From Saprospiraceae bacterium (GTDB taxonomy: Bacteria > Bacteroidota > Bacteroidia > Bacteroidales > JAIPBB01), in NCBI GenBank assembly GCA_021739805.1, contig JAIPBB010000143.1, forward strand, positions 1-12,718: a stretch of 12,718 bases of DNA, written 5' to 3'. The translations under genes were made by a program, and so were the position numbers. The stretch's first letter is position 1. Every line of letters starts with the position of its first letter. Positions 1 through 6,207 of this stretch are shown in pieces. The notes beneath the pieces were generated by a model that was given only the letters and a program-made list of their open reading frames with translations, was not told the DNA's origin and searched no databases.

Positions 1-128
1 TAATAGAAAGAACCAATGCTTGGTTAGATGCTTTTAAGGCTATTTTAGTTCGTTTTGAAACCAACAAAACTCATTGGAAAGCATTAAATTTACTGGCTTT
101 TTGCGTCATTTTATTACGTCAACTTTAA
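1..128 (+). CDS. IS5-type transposase, C-terminal end (partial)
   Basis: The first 42 codons visible (reading from base 3) give a C-terminal tail with the pattern IERTNAWLDAFKAILVRFE and end in LAFCVILLRQL before a TAA at 126-128. The IER-x-x-AWL block followed by R-x-E and a hydrophobic tail is typical of the last part of the DDE catalytic domain of IS5-type transposases. The glutamate of IER is probably the third acidic residue of the triad. The rest of the gene and the left IS end lie outside the window. It is the only plus-strand gene I accept and points towards the convergent protease gene, with a bidirectional terminator between them. I cannot place the right IS boundary because the left terminal repeat is not visible. 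Whether the full element is intact cannot be judged. Confidence 0.85.
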   Translation, partial: IERTNAWLDAFKAILVRFETNKTHWKALNLLAFCVILLRQL

Positions 129-142
129 ACAACTTCAAAATG

Positions 143-180
143 AAAAAACAGACTTGCAAAATAAATTGTCAGTCTTTTTT
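143..180. terminator. Bidirectional rho-independent terminator
   Basis: A hairpin made of AGACT (150-154) and AGTCT (171-175), with an inner CAA/TTG stem across a 2x2 internal loop and an AATAAA apical loop, is preceded by six A (143-148) and followed by a T run (175-180). It lies between the convergent transposase and protease genes, so it can stop transcription from both sides. It may also be part of the IS end. Confidence 0.6.
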
Positions 181-200
181 ATCATCACATAGAGTTAAAC

Positions 201-2831
201 CTATATTTTAATAAATTTTTGGGTGAAAACTTTATCATCTGCAATCACTCTAATAATATAGATCCCAATTGGAAAGCTTGATATATCCTGAGTGATTTTA
301 TTTGTTTGAAGATGAGTATTATCTTTTTTAGTTTGTATTAGTTTTTCTCCCAGCAAGTTATAAATCTCAACATAAGATGTTTCGGATTGAGTTTTGCCGA
401 ATTCAATATTAATTTCATCATTAGTTGGATTTGGATAAATGCTAATATTTGTTTGGGCTTTTTCAGTAATAAAGAGGGGAGGAGTTACTCCTTCAAAAAT
501 TACAATATTATCTAAATAAAGATTATTTCCCTGCCTGTTAGTTCCTTCAAACTTTACTATAATTCCATTGTTAGATGCAAATTGTGAAATATCTATAGAG
601 GTTTCTTTCCAATGATATGGGAATTTCGGAACAAAATCGTTAATTGCTGTATCAAGAGTATTCAAGTCAGCACCTCCTTTTTCGAAAACAATATAATCGA
701 AACTTTTAGCACTATTATCAGAAATGATAACTTTTAAGGTGTCGCTTAAAACCTGGTGTTTGTGATAGTAAGCATATTTGAAATTCAAAGTGAGTTTTGA
801 TGGATTTGATAGTTTAAGAAAAGGGCTTATAAGTCCATCTTTTTGGGAAGCTCGGGGAGTGTATTTTGCAAAATTCATATAGGCAGAATAATTATTCCAT
901 TGAATACCACCTGTTTGGATAGTGTCCCAGCTTTTTTGATTATCAGGGTTTTGAATATTCCATCTTTCGTTAAAATTATAAACTTCAAAGTATTCAAAAA
1001 AAGGAATTGTTTCTCTTGGCAAAACATGAAATCTATAAATTCGTCTATTGTTAAAATAATCGCTTTCGGTGATTGATGTATCGGTTACAATATTGAATTT
1101 TAATTCATAAGCTGTTTTGTTTTGAGCAATTATTTGCGGTAAACTAACAGTATCAAGCTGACCATTTGATAAAATACCTGTCCAGTTATATGTTTGAATG
1201 TTTTCATTATTTAATCGATATTCAATAACAGCATTTTGGATAAGACTATCTCCGATATTTTTAATGATTATTATAGGATTAAAAACTGTGTCACAAGTGA
1301 TTTCGAAATCGGGAGAAATTATTTCTGTTATTGCTATATCAAATGTATCTTTAGTTGCAGGAATAGGAGTGTAAGTTTGTGCCAGGTAATTGTATGCAGC
1401 AAAAACATCTATCATTCCCATTCCATAAGTATTGTCTTCTCCAACAGCCCCTAAGTCAACAGCCGAATTGTATAAAGCCAAAAGAATTTGGTCTCCGGCA
1501 AGAAAAGGAAATGCTTCTTTTAGGAGTAGAACAGCTCCAGTTGCATGTGGGCCTGCCATTGATGTTCCATTGTAAACGGCATAATTATTTTGGTCAACTG
1601 CTGAACGAACCTGATAACCCGGTGCAGAAACTTCCGGTTTAATTGCCAATGAGCCTGTTCCCGGGCAATGTGTTGGTCCCCGACTTGAAAAACTTGCAAT
1701 TGGAAATGTTGTGTCATGTGCATTTAATGCTCCAACCGTAAAACTATTCACCAAATTTGTTGCAATTTGATGGGGGTCAGAAATAGTTCCTGCTCCCGGA
1801 CCTTCATTTCCTGCTGAAAAAATATTTGCTATTCCAACAGCTTCAACCGCATCGAAAGCTTGAGTAACAACACTGTTAACACAATAAACTGTATCACCAT
1901 CAGCAGTTCTTCCCCATGAATTATTTATAGCATCAGGAATATCATAAACTGTTGCAGTGTCTCCATCGGGATTTAATGCAAATTGATATGCCAGCATAAT
2001 AACAGGAAATGGTTTAATAAGTGCTACATCAGTAACAATAGGGTCGGAAGCAATCCAGTATGCGTTAAATGCCATGCCGATAGTATCATGTGTTGTTCTG
2101 TCTAAACCTAATGTAGTTCCTAAAGTATGTGTTCCATGACTGCTTCCCTTATCGCTAGGCAATGGACTATCGAATGCATACCAACATTGCGACATTGGAA
2201 AAAAATTAGCCAGAAATCTATCGGAGATTGCTGGATGATTTGGCCACACTCCGGTATCAACACTATACGAAATTCGTCCTTTTCCTGTATAGCCCATCTT
2301 CCATAGCTTATGTGCATTAATTGCTAAAAGCCCGGGTTCTGTGCCACCAATAGATTTTGCTTGTGATGGGCTTTCTTTTACAGGTTTAATAAGTTCGACT
2401 TTTTCAAAATCATATGGTAGAATTTCACTAATGCTTTCATCATTTGATAAATGGTAAATCAAATCTGCGGAGGCATCAATAGCAATTGCATTAACTATCC
2501 AAAATTTTTCTAAGTTTTTATATGAATTTGGATTAGCTTTCGCATAAGTATCAATTGTTCTTAAAAGTTGAAGCTGACTTGTTTCAGCAGTTTCAGATAA
2601 AGCTTTAATAACTTCTTTTTGTCTTTTTTCTAAAGAAATATTATTGGCATCATGAATGGCTTTCAGTTGCTGAAGATTCACTTGTTCTGATAACACTATC
2701 AACACTTTGAAGAATTCTGATGGTTTATTTTTTTGATTTAATTTGTTATTTAACTCAGGAGAAATATAAGCACTTTGTGAGAATACATTTATTGATAGAA
2801 TTACACAAAATAGCAAAACGATTTTTTTCAT
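201..2831 (-). CDS. Secreted subtilisin-like (S8) serine protease, T9SS cargo
   Basis: This 876-residue protein begins MKKIVLLFCVILS, a clear signal peptide ending near VFSQ. I chose this ATG (2829-2831) over one 49 codons upstream because the extension is low-complexity and puts the signal peptide inside the protein. A propeptide-like region (about 35-145) is followed by the S8 domain (about 175-485). Its catalytic residues are Asp192 (VDTGVW), His232 (SHGTHTLGT) and Ser424 (GTSMAGPHATG), with oxyanion Asn342 (SAGNEGPG), so it should be active. Next come a CARDB-like beta-sandwich (about 495-600) and a jelly-roll region of the 'choice-of-anchor J' type (about 605-780, ending LYLDNIVIFEG). 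The end (about 796-876: SIYPNPTNDEINIEF ... GIYIIRV ... FTQKFIKI) is a T9SS type-A sorting domain, which directs export across the outer membrane and, in known cases, attachment to the surface or release. It probably degrades external proteins. It is monocistronic as far as can be seen. Confidence 0.93.
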   Translation of the reverse strand: MKKIVLLFCVILSINVFSQSAYISPELNNKLNQKNKPSEFFKVLIVLSEQVNLQQLKAIHDANNISLEKRQKEVIKALSETAETSQLQLLRTIDTYAKANPNSYKNLEKFWIVNAIAIDASADLIYHLSNDESISEILPYDFEKVELIKPVKESPSQAKSIGGTEPGLLAINAHKLWKMGYTGKGRISYSVDTGVWPNHPAISDRFLANFFPMSQCWYAFDSPLPSDKGSSHGTHTLGTTLGLDRTTHDTIGMAFNAYWIASDPIVTDVALIKPFPVIMLAYQFALNPDGDTATVYDIPDAINNSWGRTADGDTVYCVNSVVTQAFDAVEAVGIANIFSAGNEGPGAGTISDPHQIATNLVNSFTVGALNAHDTTFPIASFSSRGPTHCPGTGSLAIKPEVSAPGYQVRSAVDQNNYAVYNGTSMAGPHATGAVLLLKEAFPFLAGDQILLALYNSAVDLGAVGEDNTYGMGMIDVFAAYNYLAQTYTPIPATKDTFDIAITEIISPDFEITCDTVFNPIIIIKNIGDSLIQNAVIEYRLNNENIQTYNWTGILSNGQLDTVSLPQIIAQNKTAYELKFNIVTDTSITESDYFNNRRIYRFHVLPRETIPFFEYFEVYNFNERWNIQNPDNQKSWDTIQTGGIQWNNYSAYMNFAKYTPRASQKDGLISPFLKLSNPSKLTLNFKYAYYHKHQVLSDTLKVIISDNSAKSFDYIVFEKGGADLNTLDTAINDFVPKFPYHWKETSIDISQFASNNGIIVKFEGTNRQGNNLYLDNIVIFEGVTPPLFITEKAQTNISIYPNPTNDEINIEFGKTQSETSYVEIYNLLGEKLIQTKKDNTHLQTNKITQDISSFPIGIYIIRVIADDKVFTQKFIKI

Positions 2832-3101
2832 TTGGAAGATTTTGATTTGATGAGGTAAAAATACAATAATAATTAAGTGATTGTTTATTTCAAAACTCGA
2901 TTTGATATTATTGTTTAAACAAAAGCTATAAATTCTATTATTCAAAGCACCAAAAAACAAAAAACAAATAATATCCAAATTTCAACTTTATCAAATAGTT
3001 TAAATTATTGAGATTTTAGACATTGGAATTTATTTGTAATTTGGAGCTTGGGATTGTGTATTTTTTGGATTGTTGTGCTGAGATTACAATTATACAATAT
3101 T
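2832..3101. other. Intergenic region with low-complexity ATTTGGAATTT-like repeats
   Basis: This 270-base stretch lies between the protease start and the cutC stop. The part at about 3010-3075 is a degenerate string of short units such as ATTGGAATTT, ATTTGTAATTT and GGGATTGTG. I recall low-complexity DNA of this kind from other Bacteroidota genomes. A 7-of-8 match to the TAnnTTTG element (TATTTTTA, read on the minus strand, bases 2856-2863) lies about 25 bases before the protease ATG, but no -33 TTTG is suitably placed. I see no gene here. Confidence 0.4.
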
Positions 3102-3734
3102 CTAAATAAGCCTCCCCACTATCCTTCTACCATGATATTCTTTTGCTTTGAGCAGTCTATGAAGTTGGTCAATATTTTCATTTGTGATTTTTCCGGCAGG
3201 AATTACTGTAAGTTTATTTTTTGAAATTTTAATCATTTCTTGAAGTAAAAAACTCCCTTCCATTGCTGTTGCAGCTTTACCTGAAGTAAGAATCGCATCA
3301 ACTTCGGCAATATTGCAAAGTTTAAGTGTTTCCTTTAATATATCTTCAGTTTCATCAATTGCCTTATGAATACAAACATTCATTGGTTTGGCCAATTTTG
3401 AGAGATGAATTATTCTTTCAATATCAAGTTCTTGCTTCTTATTTAATATTCCGAAAACAACTCCAAAAACACCAAGCTTTTTACAGAATTTAATTGTGGT
3501 TTCCATTTCATTAATTTCCGAGTCGGAATAAATGAAGTTTCCGGCTCTTGGTCTGACCATTACTTTAATCGGTATTTTAAGAGTTTTGTGTAATTGCTTT
3601 ATTAAATCTCTTTCCGGAGTAAGTCCATCCAAATCAAGGCGAGAACAGAGTTCAATTCTATCTGCCCCTAATGATTCGGCTTTTACTGCTTCTTCATAGG
3701 TTTCGACACAAGCTTCTTTTATATAATTTGTCAT
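3102..3734 (-). CDS. cutC: CutC-family protein (copper homeostasis CutC homologue)
   Basis: The 210-residue product matches the CutC TIM-barrel family along its length: an N-terminal ACVETYEEAVKAESLGADRIELC segment (family pattern E-C-V ... A-x-x-x-GADRIELC), LDGLTPERDLI, VMVRPRAGNFIYSD, GVVFGIL, the CIHKAID segment (family FHRAFD), AILTSGKAATAMEG and EYHGRR near the end. CutC was linked to copper tolerance in E. coli. Its biochemical activity is still unclear, and later work questions the copper role. The protein is cytosolic. At 210 residues it is somewhat shorter than the usual ~240, the loss being at the C-terminus. The HKAID and IPAGKIT segments deviate from the common HRAFD and MAGGGV. 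It stands alone between repeat-rich intergenic regions. The ATG at 3732-3734 is itself one copy of a repeated AATGAC unit. Upstream copies are out of frame or run into stops, so this start is the one to use. Confidence 0.88.
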   Translation of the reverse strand: MTNYIKEACVETYEEAVKAESLGADRIELCSRLDLDGLTPERDLIKQLHKTLKIPIKVMVRPRAGNFIYSDSEINEMETTIKFCKKLGVFGVVFGILNKKQELDIERIIHLSKLAKPMNVCIHKAIDETEDILKETLKLCNIAEVDAILTSGKAATAMEGSFLLQEMIKISKNKLTVIPAGKITNENIDQLHRLLKAKEYHGRRIVGRLI

Positions 3735-3816
3735 TTGCTTCGCGTCATTAGGTTGTCATTTGCCCTACGGGCGTCATTTGCTGTGCTGTCATTAGGTAGT
3801 CATTAGGTAGTCATTA
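3730..3816. repeat. Degenerate GTCATT tandem array over the cutC start
   Basis: GTCATT occurs seven times, starting at 3730, 3744, 3755, 3773, 3788, 3799 and 3810, with spacings of 14, 11, 18, 15, 11 and 11. The right end is a tandem 11-mer (CATTAGGTAGT at 3790-3800 and 3801-3811, then a degenerate third copy). On the minus strand every unit reads AATGAC, so each supplies an ATG, and the one at 3734 is the cutC start codon. A small hairpin, GCCC-TAC-GGGC, lies at 3762-3772. Confidence 0.75.
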
Positions 3817-3847
3817 AGTCGTTGCTATCATTAATTAAGAGTTTTAT

Positions 3848-4216
3848 TTATTGGATTAATATGATCTTGGATATTTCCAATTCATAAAAGATTGTGTCGT
3901 AAATGTCATAGTTGATTTTTTCAACTCCTTCTATTGTTACCGAATCATTTTTGTTGTATTTATTACCAAGAAATACTAGTGTGTCTTCAGTTTTCCAACT
4001 ATTATCAATTGACAATACGAAATTTGAAGTGTCAGTTTCTAACCACCAAATAGCACAAGGAAGGCATGGTGTTGTTGTACAGGGATTATTCAATATTCTT
4101 AAACTTCCATGATAAGATTTCGGGGCGACAATTTTGTTTTCAGGTAGATTATCCTCTTTATTGCATGAGATTAATCCAATAAACAAAATTCCTAATATGA
4201 TAATTCTAAATTTCAT
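3848..4216 (-). CDS. Small predicted lipoprotein of unknown function
   Basis: A 122-residue protein with a short lipoprotein signal: KFR followed by a hydrophobic stretch and a lipobox ending LISC, with Cys18 as the acylation site. The NKEDN that follows suits an envelope lipoprotein. The mature part has a cysteine cluster, C-T-T-T-P-C-L-P-C (Cys46, Cys51, Cys54), followed by AIWWLET, and then beta-rich sequence to the end. I do not recognise a family. The three clustered cysteines could form a disulphide or hold a metal. It lies 68 bases downstream of the OmpA-like gene on the same strand and has a promoter-like element of its own, so it may be expressed alone. Confidence 0.7.
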   Translation of the reverse strand: MKFRIIILGILFIGLISCNKEDNLPENKIVAPKSYHGSLRILNNPCTTTPCLPCAIWWLETDTSNFVLSIDNSWKTEDTLVFLGNKYNKNDSVTIEGVEKINYDIYDTIFYELEISKIILIQ

Positions 4217-4255
4217 TTAACAAGCAATTAAAGGTTTATTAAATTTTTAGTTCAA

Positions 4256-4263
4256 CAAATATA
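4256..4263 (-). promoter_or_regulatory. Bacteroidota -7 promoter element (TATATTTG)
   Basis: On the minus strand this reads TATATTTG, an exact match to TAnnTTTG, about 40 bases before the ATG of the small lipoprotein gene. No TTTG lies at the expected -33 position, so only half of the promoter is recognisable. Confidence 0.35.
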
Positions 4264-4284
4264 CAAATAATGTATTGCAGCTAA

Positions 4285-4968
4285 TTATTCACTAATAATC
4301 CTAACTTCTGTTCTGCGGTTTTTTTCTCTTCCTTCTTCTGAGCCATTGTCAGCAACGGGTTGCGTTTCGCCATAACCAACGGCAGTAACTCTGGTTTTGT
4401 CTATTCCTTTTTTTATTAGATAATCTCTTACCGTTTTAGCTCTTTCTTCCGATAGTTTCTGATTAAATTCAGATGATGCAATGCTGTCAGTATGCCCGGC
4501 TATTTCAATCACAAGATTTTCTTTAAGTTTCATAACTTCATAAAGGTCGTTTAAGGCTTCATAAGATGATTTCTTTAAAGTGGATTTTCCGGTGTCGAAT
4601 AAAACATTTTTAAGAGTATAAGTTTTTGGTGGCTCGATTTGAATTGTAAGATTCATTGTAATATAAAAATCTGTATCAGGAATTTCAATTAAATCATAAT
4701 CTAATTGGTCACCAAAGTTTTTATATTTGATTGAATATGTGTCGCCAACCGGAACGAAAAGTGAAAATTTCCCATCTGACCCTGAAATACCGGTGAATTT
4801 TCTTTTTGATTTTTCACCAGAAAAAATAATGATTTCGGATTTCCTTGGATGGTTTTCAAAATCAGAAACAATTGTATTAATTACTGCCATTGAATCATTT
4901 GGCTCAAGGTCTTGAGAAAAGGAAATATTAAAAATCAAAATTGAGATTAAAAGTAGAGTTGTTCTCAT
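4285..4968 (-). CDS. OmpA-family peptidoglycan-binding envelope protein
   Basis: A 227-residue protein with a signal peptide (MRTTLLLISILIFNISFSQ). A short carboxypeptidase-regulatory-like beta-sandwich follows (about 40-110, with the SGSDGKFSLFVPVGDTYSI signature). The OmpA C-terminal domain occupies about 118-227: VLFDTGKSTLKKSSYEALN, IEIAGHTDS (Asp161), NQKLSEERAKTVRDYL (Asn169, Leu172, Arg176) and NRRTEVRI (Arg218, Arg219). These are the residues that hold the diaminopimelate of peptidoglycan in the family, so binding should be intact. It probably links the outer membrane or a periplasmic complex to the cell wall. Unlike longer Bacteroidota OmpA proteins of the PorE type, it has no WD40-like or TPR region. 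The barrel-like gene lies 86 bases upstream on the same strand, so joint transcription is possible. Confidence 0.88.
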   Translation of the reverse strand: MRTTLLLISILIFNISFSQDLEPNDSMAVINTIVSDFENHPRKSEIIIFSGEKSKRKFTGISGSDGKFSLFVPVGDTYSIKYKNFGDQLDYDLIEIPDTDFYITMNLTIQIEPPKTYTLKNVLFDTGKSTLKKSSYEALNDLYEVMKLKENLVIEIAGHTDSIASSEFNQKLSEERAKTVRDYLIKKGIDKTRVTAVGYGETQPVADNGSEEGREKNRRTEVRIISE

Positions 4969-5054
4969 AAGTTTTGGATTGAACTAAATTTCTAAACGAT
5001 AAAGATAGGAAAATGTTGTCGAAAAAAAGATATGAGTGATTATAATTGAAAATT

Positions 5055-5756
5055 TTATTTATGAATTCCCAATCCTATTTGGATGCCAAAGTGGAATGTA
5101 ATAAGGTGTAAAGCTCCACTAGTTTTATGATGAACTATAGGAATATTATTAATAGTTCCATTCCAACTTTCATAAGTATGTAACTTAGCTCTATATCCAA
5201 TACCTTGGTATATATTGTAATATATTGTTTTATTTTTTAAAGTGACTTTATTATTTGTCTGACCATATAATAATTTCACACCTATAACTTCAACTCTCTC
5301 AGTTCGTGTTGCTTTAAAGCGATATCCCTCGACATTATTAAATTCGACATACTTATTGTTAAACCACCAATATCTATTGAATAATTCGCAACTTAAGTAT
5401 GTGTCAGGATGTTTCTTATAAATGAAAAATTTTGGACTAACAGAAATATAAACCGCATTATAAAATGGAATTCCCATGTTTTGTAATTCATAATCCCCAC
5501 CCATTCCATGGACTATTCCATCAATTTCAGCTTTTGATTTTCTTGATGGACGAAATCCTAGGGAGAGTCCTATTGTGTTTTTATCACTAAGTTTTCTTTC
5601 ATAAGAGATTATAACTTCTCTAAAAAGGAGCTGAGTTGGATTTATATATAAATAGCCCCTCGTATTTGATGAGTCTAACTGAGCTTGACTACTTGACGGA
5701 AGAAGATTAATAATTATCAAGAAAATTAATGATAAGGTTATTTTCATTTTCGTCAT
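5055..5756 (-). CDS. Probable outer-membrane beta-barrel protein
   Basis: A 233-residue protein with a signal peptide (hydrophobic LSLIFLIIINLLP, cleavage near SQAQ). The rest has many alternating aromatic/polar strands, for example YLYINPTQLLFREVIISYERKLS, NTIGLSLGFRP, AVYISVSPKFFIYK, VIGVKLLYGQ and the closing LITFHFGIQIGLGI. This pattern suits a small porin-like or transport-associated barrel of Bacteroidota. No specific family is recognised. The ATG at 5756 overlaps the TGA of an upstream gene fragment by four bases (ATGA). A second ATG three codons later (5747) would place MK directly before the signal peptide and is an equally plausible start. Together with the OmpA-like gene downstream it forms an envelope pair. 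Confidence 0.65.
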   Translation of the reverse strand: MTKMKITLSLIFLIIINLLPSSSQAQLDSSNTRGYLYINPTQLLFREVIISYERKLSDKNTIGLSLGFRPSRKSKAEIDGIVHGMGGDYELQNMGIPFYNAVYISVSPKFFIYKKHPDTYLSCELFNRYWWFNNKYVEFNNVEGYRFKATRTERVEVIGVKLLYGQTNNKVTLKNKTIYYNIYQGIGYRAKLHTYESWNGTINNIPIVHHKTSGALHLITFHFGIQIGLGIHK

Positions 5757-5884
5757 TTATTAGATAATGCTTTATAAAGGGCTTTGGTTGCGTTATTTAT
5801 TTTCTCCCCCAACTGCCCCGACAGCTTTTCCGCTGATAAATAATGCAAATGATTGTCATTGAAAGAAATATAGTTTTTGTGTTA
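5753..5884 (-). pseudogene. 3' fragment of an unrecognised gene
   Basis: Reading the minus strand after an in-frame TAA (5885-5887) gives an open frame of about 43 codons with no ATG. It begins HKNYISFNDNHLHYL, continues SAEKLSGQLGEKINNATKALY and ends KALSNK before a TGA at 5753-5755. The composition (amphipathic helix SAEKLSGQLGEKINNATKALYKAL, few rare residues) looks like genuine coding sequence, unlike the AT-rich noise around it. The 5' part is missing, cut off near a T7 run (5884-5890 on the minus strand). The TGA overlaps the ATG of the barrel-protein gene, as if the two once formed a coupled pair. I cannot name the family. Confidence 0.5.
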
Positions 5885-5903
5885 AAAAAAGTTTAATGAT
5901 TTA

Positions 5904-6077
5904 TTATAAGTTCATTTGCTTTTTTAAATCCTTTGCTTTAATTCTAACAATTTTCCCTTTAATTGAAAATACTAACTCTTTGTTTTCTTTGCTTTTTTTA
6001 ATTACAAGTTTTCGAAATGCAAGATCCATTCCTTCCAGAATACGTGACTTTAAATCTTCTATTTCACATTTATCCAT
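5904..6077 (-). CDS. 57-residue companion protein of a zeta-toxin locus
   Basis: An intact small gene: ATG at 6075-6077, TAA at 5904-5906, 57 residues. It begins MDKCEIEDLKSRILEGMDLA, continues FRKLVIKKSKENKELVF, then SIKGKIVRIKAKDLKKQMNL. The N-terminal half looks like an amphipathic helix and the C-terminal half (LVFSIKGKIVRIKAKDL) like a beta-hairpin. I recall small proteins with this helix + GKIVRIKA layout beside zeta-toxin-type P-loop genes in Bacteroidota, and the neighbour here is exactly such a gene (broken). A role as antitoxin or partner is inference. The frame has no disruption although the neighbouring toxin gene is destroyed. The start codon is three bases beyond the stop of the broken toxin frame. 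Confidence 0.7.
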   Translation of the reverse strand: MDKCEIEDLKSRILEGMDLAFRKLVIKKSKENKELVFSIKGKIVRIKAKDLKKQMNL

Positions 6078-6080
6078 GAG

Positions 6081-6194
6081 CTATTTCATTTGCATTAACA
6101 AAACTTTGCAATTTAAAATTTCAAGCAATATAGTATATGAAGATGTAGTCTTCCCCGCTCCATTAGGTCCAGCTATAATGTAAAGATTTGCCAT
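6081..6194 (-). pseudogene. Zeta-toxin-like P-loop protein, truncated and frameshifted
   Basis: The minus strand from 6194 reads MANLYIIAGPNGAGKTTSSY, then TILLEILNCK, followed by an abrupt change to VLLMQMK and a TAG. The Walker A motif GPNGAGKT (residues 9-16) straight after the start, followed by a TILLEILNCK segment, is the usual N-terminus of zeta-toxin-family ATPases in Bacteroidota. Adding one T to the T4 run after codon 31 restores VFVNANEIAHG, the expected continuation (family F-V-N-A-D-x-I-A-x-G), which then meets a TAA at 6070-6072. The gene therefore has a one-base deletion and has also lost everything after about codon 44, including the catalytic and substrate-binding parts. Full-length relatives are about 190-200 residues. 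It starts 13 bases after the stop of the upstream membrane-protein gene. Confidence 0.75.
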
Positions 6195-6207
6195 CTAATA
6201 TCAATTT

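Noticed and set aside
843..1723. Several plus- and minus-strand open frames inside the protease gene
   Set aside because: They lie within a well-supported coding sequence with intact catalytic residues and have no protein-like features of their own.
2832..2978. Upstream in-frame ATG that would extend the protease by 49 residues
   Set aside because: The extension is AT-rich low-complexity sequence and would place a perfect signal peptide inside the protein.
3730..3816. CRISPR array
   Set aside because: Units are 6-11 bp with irregular short spacing; there are no 25-40 bp repeats or unique spacers, and no cas gene.
5881..5906. Third copy of the AAAGCGTTTTAATGATTTTT repeat
   Set aside because: The string AAAAAAAGTTTAATGATTTATT is similar only through AT-richness; it lacks the GCG core and includes the stop codon of the companion gene.
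5896..6183. Plus-strand open frame of 95 codons
   Set aside because: It is the antisense shadow of the zeta-toxin remnant and its companion. Its end (VVFPAPLGPAIM) is the complement of the Walker A region.
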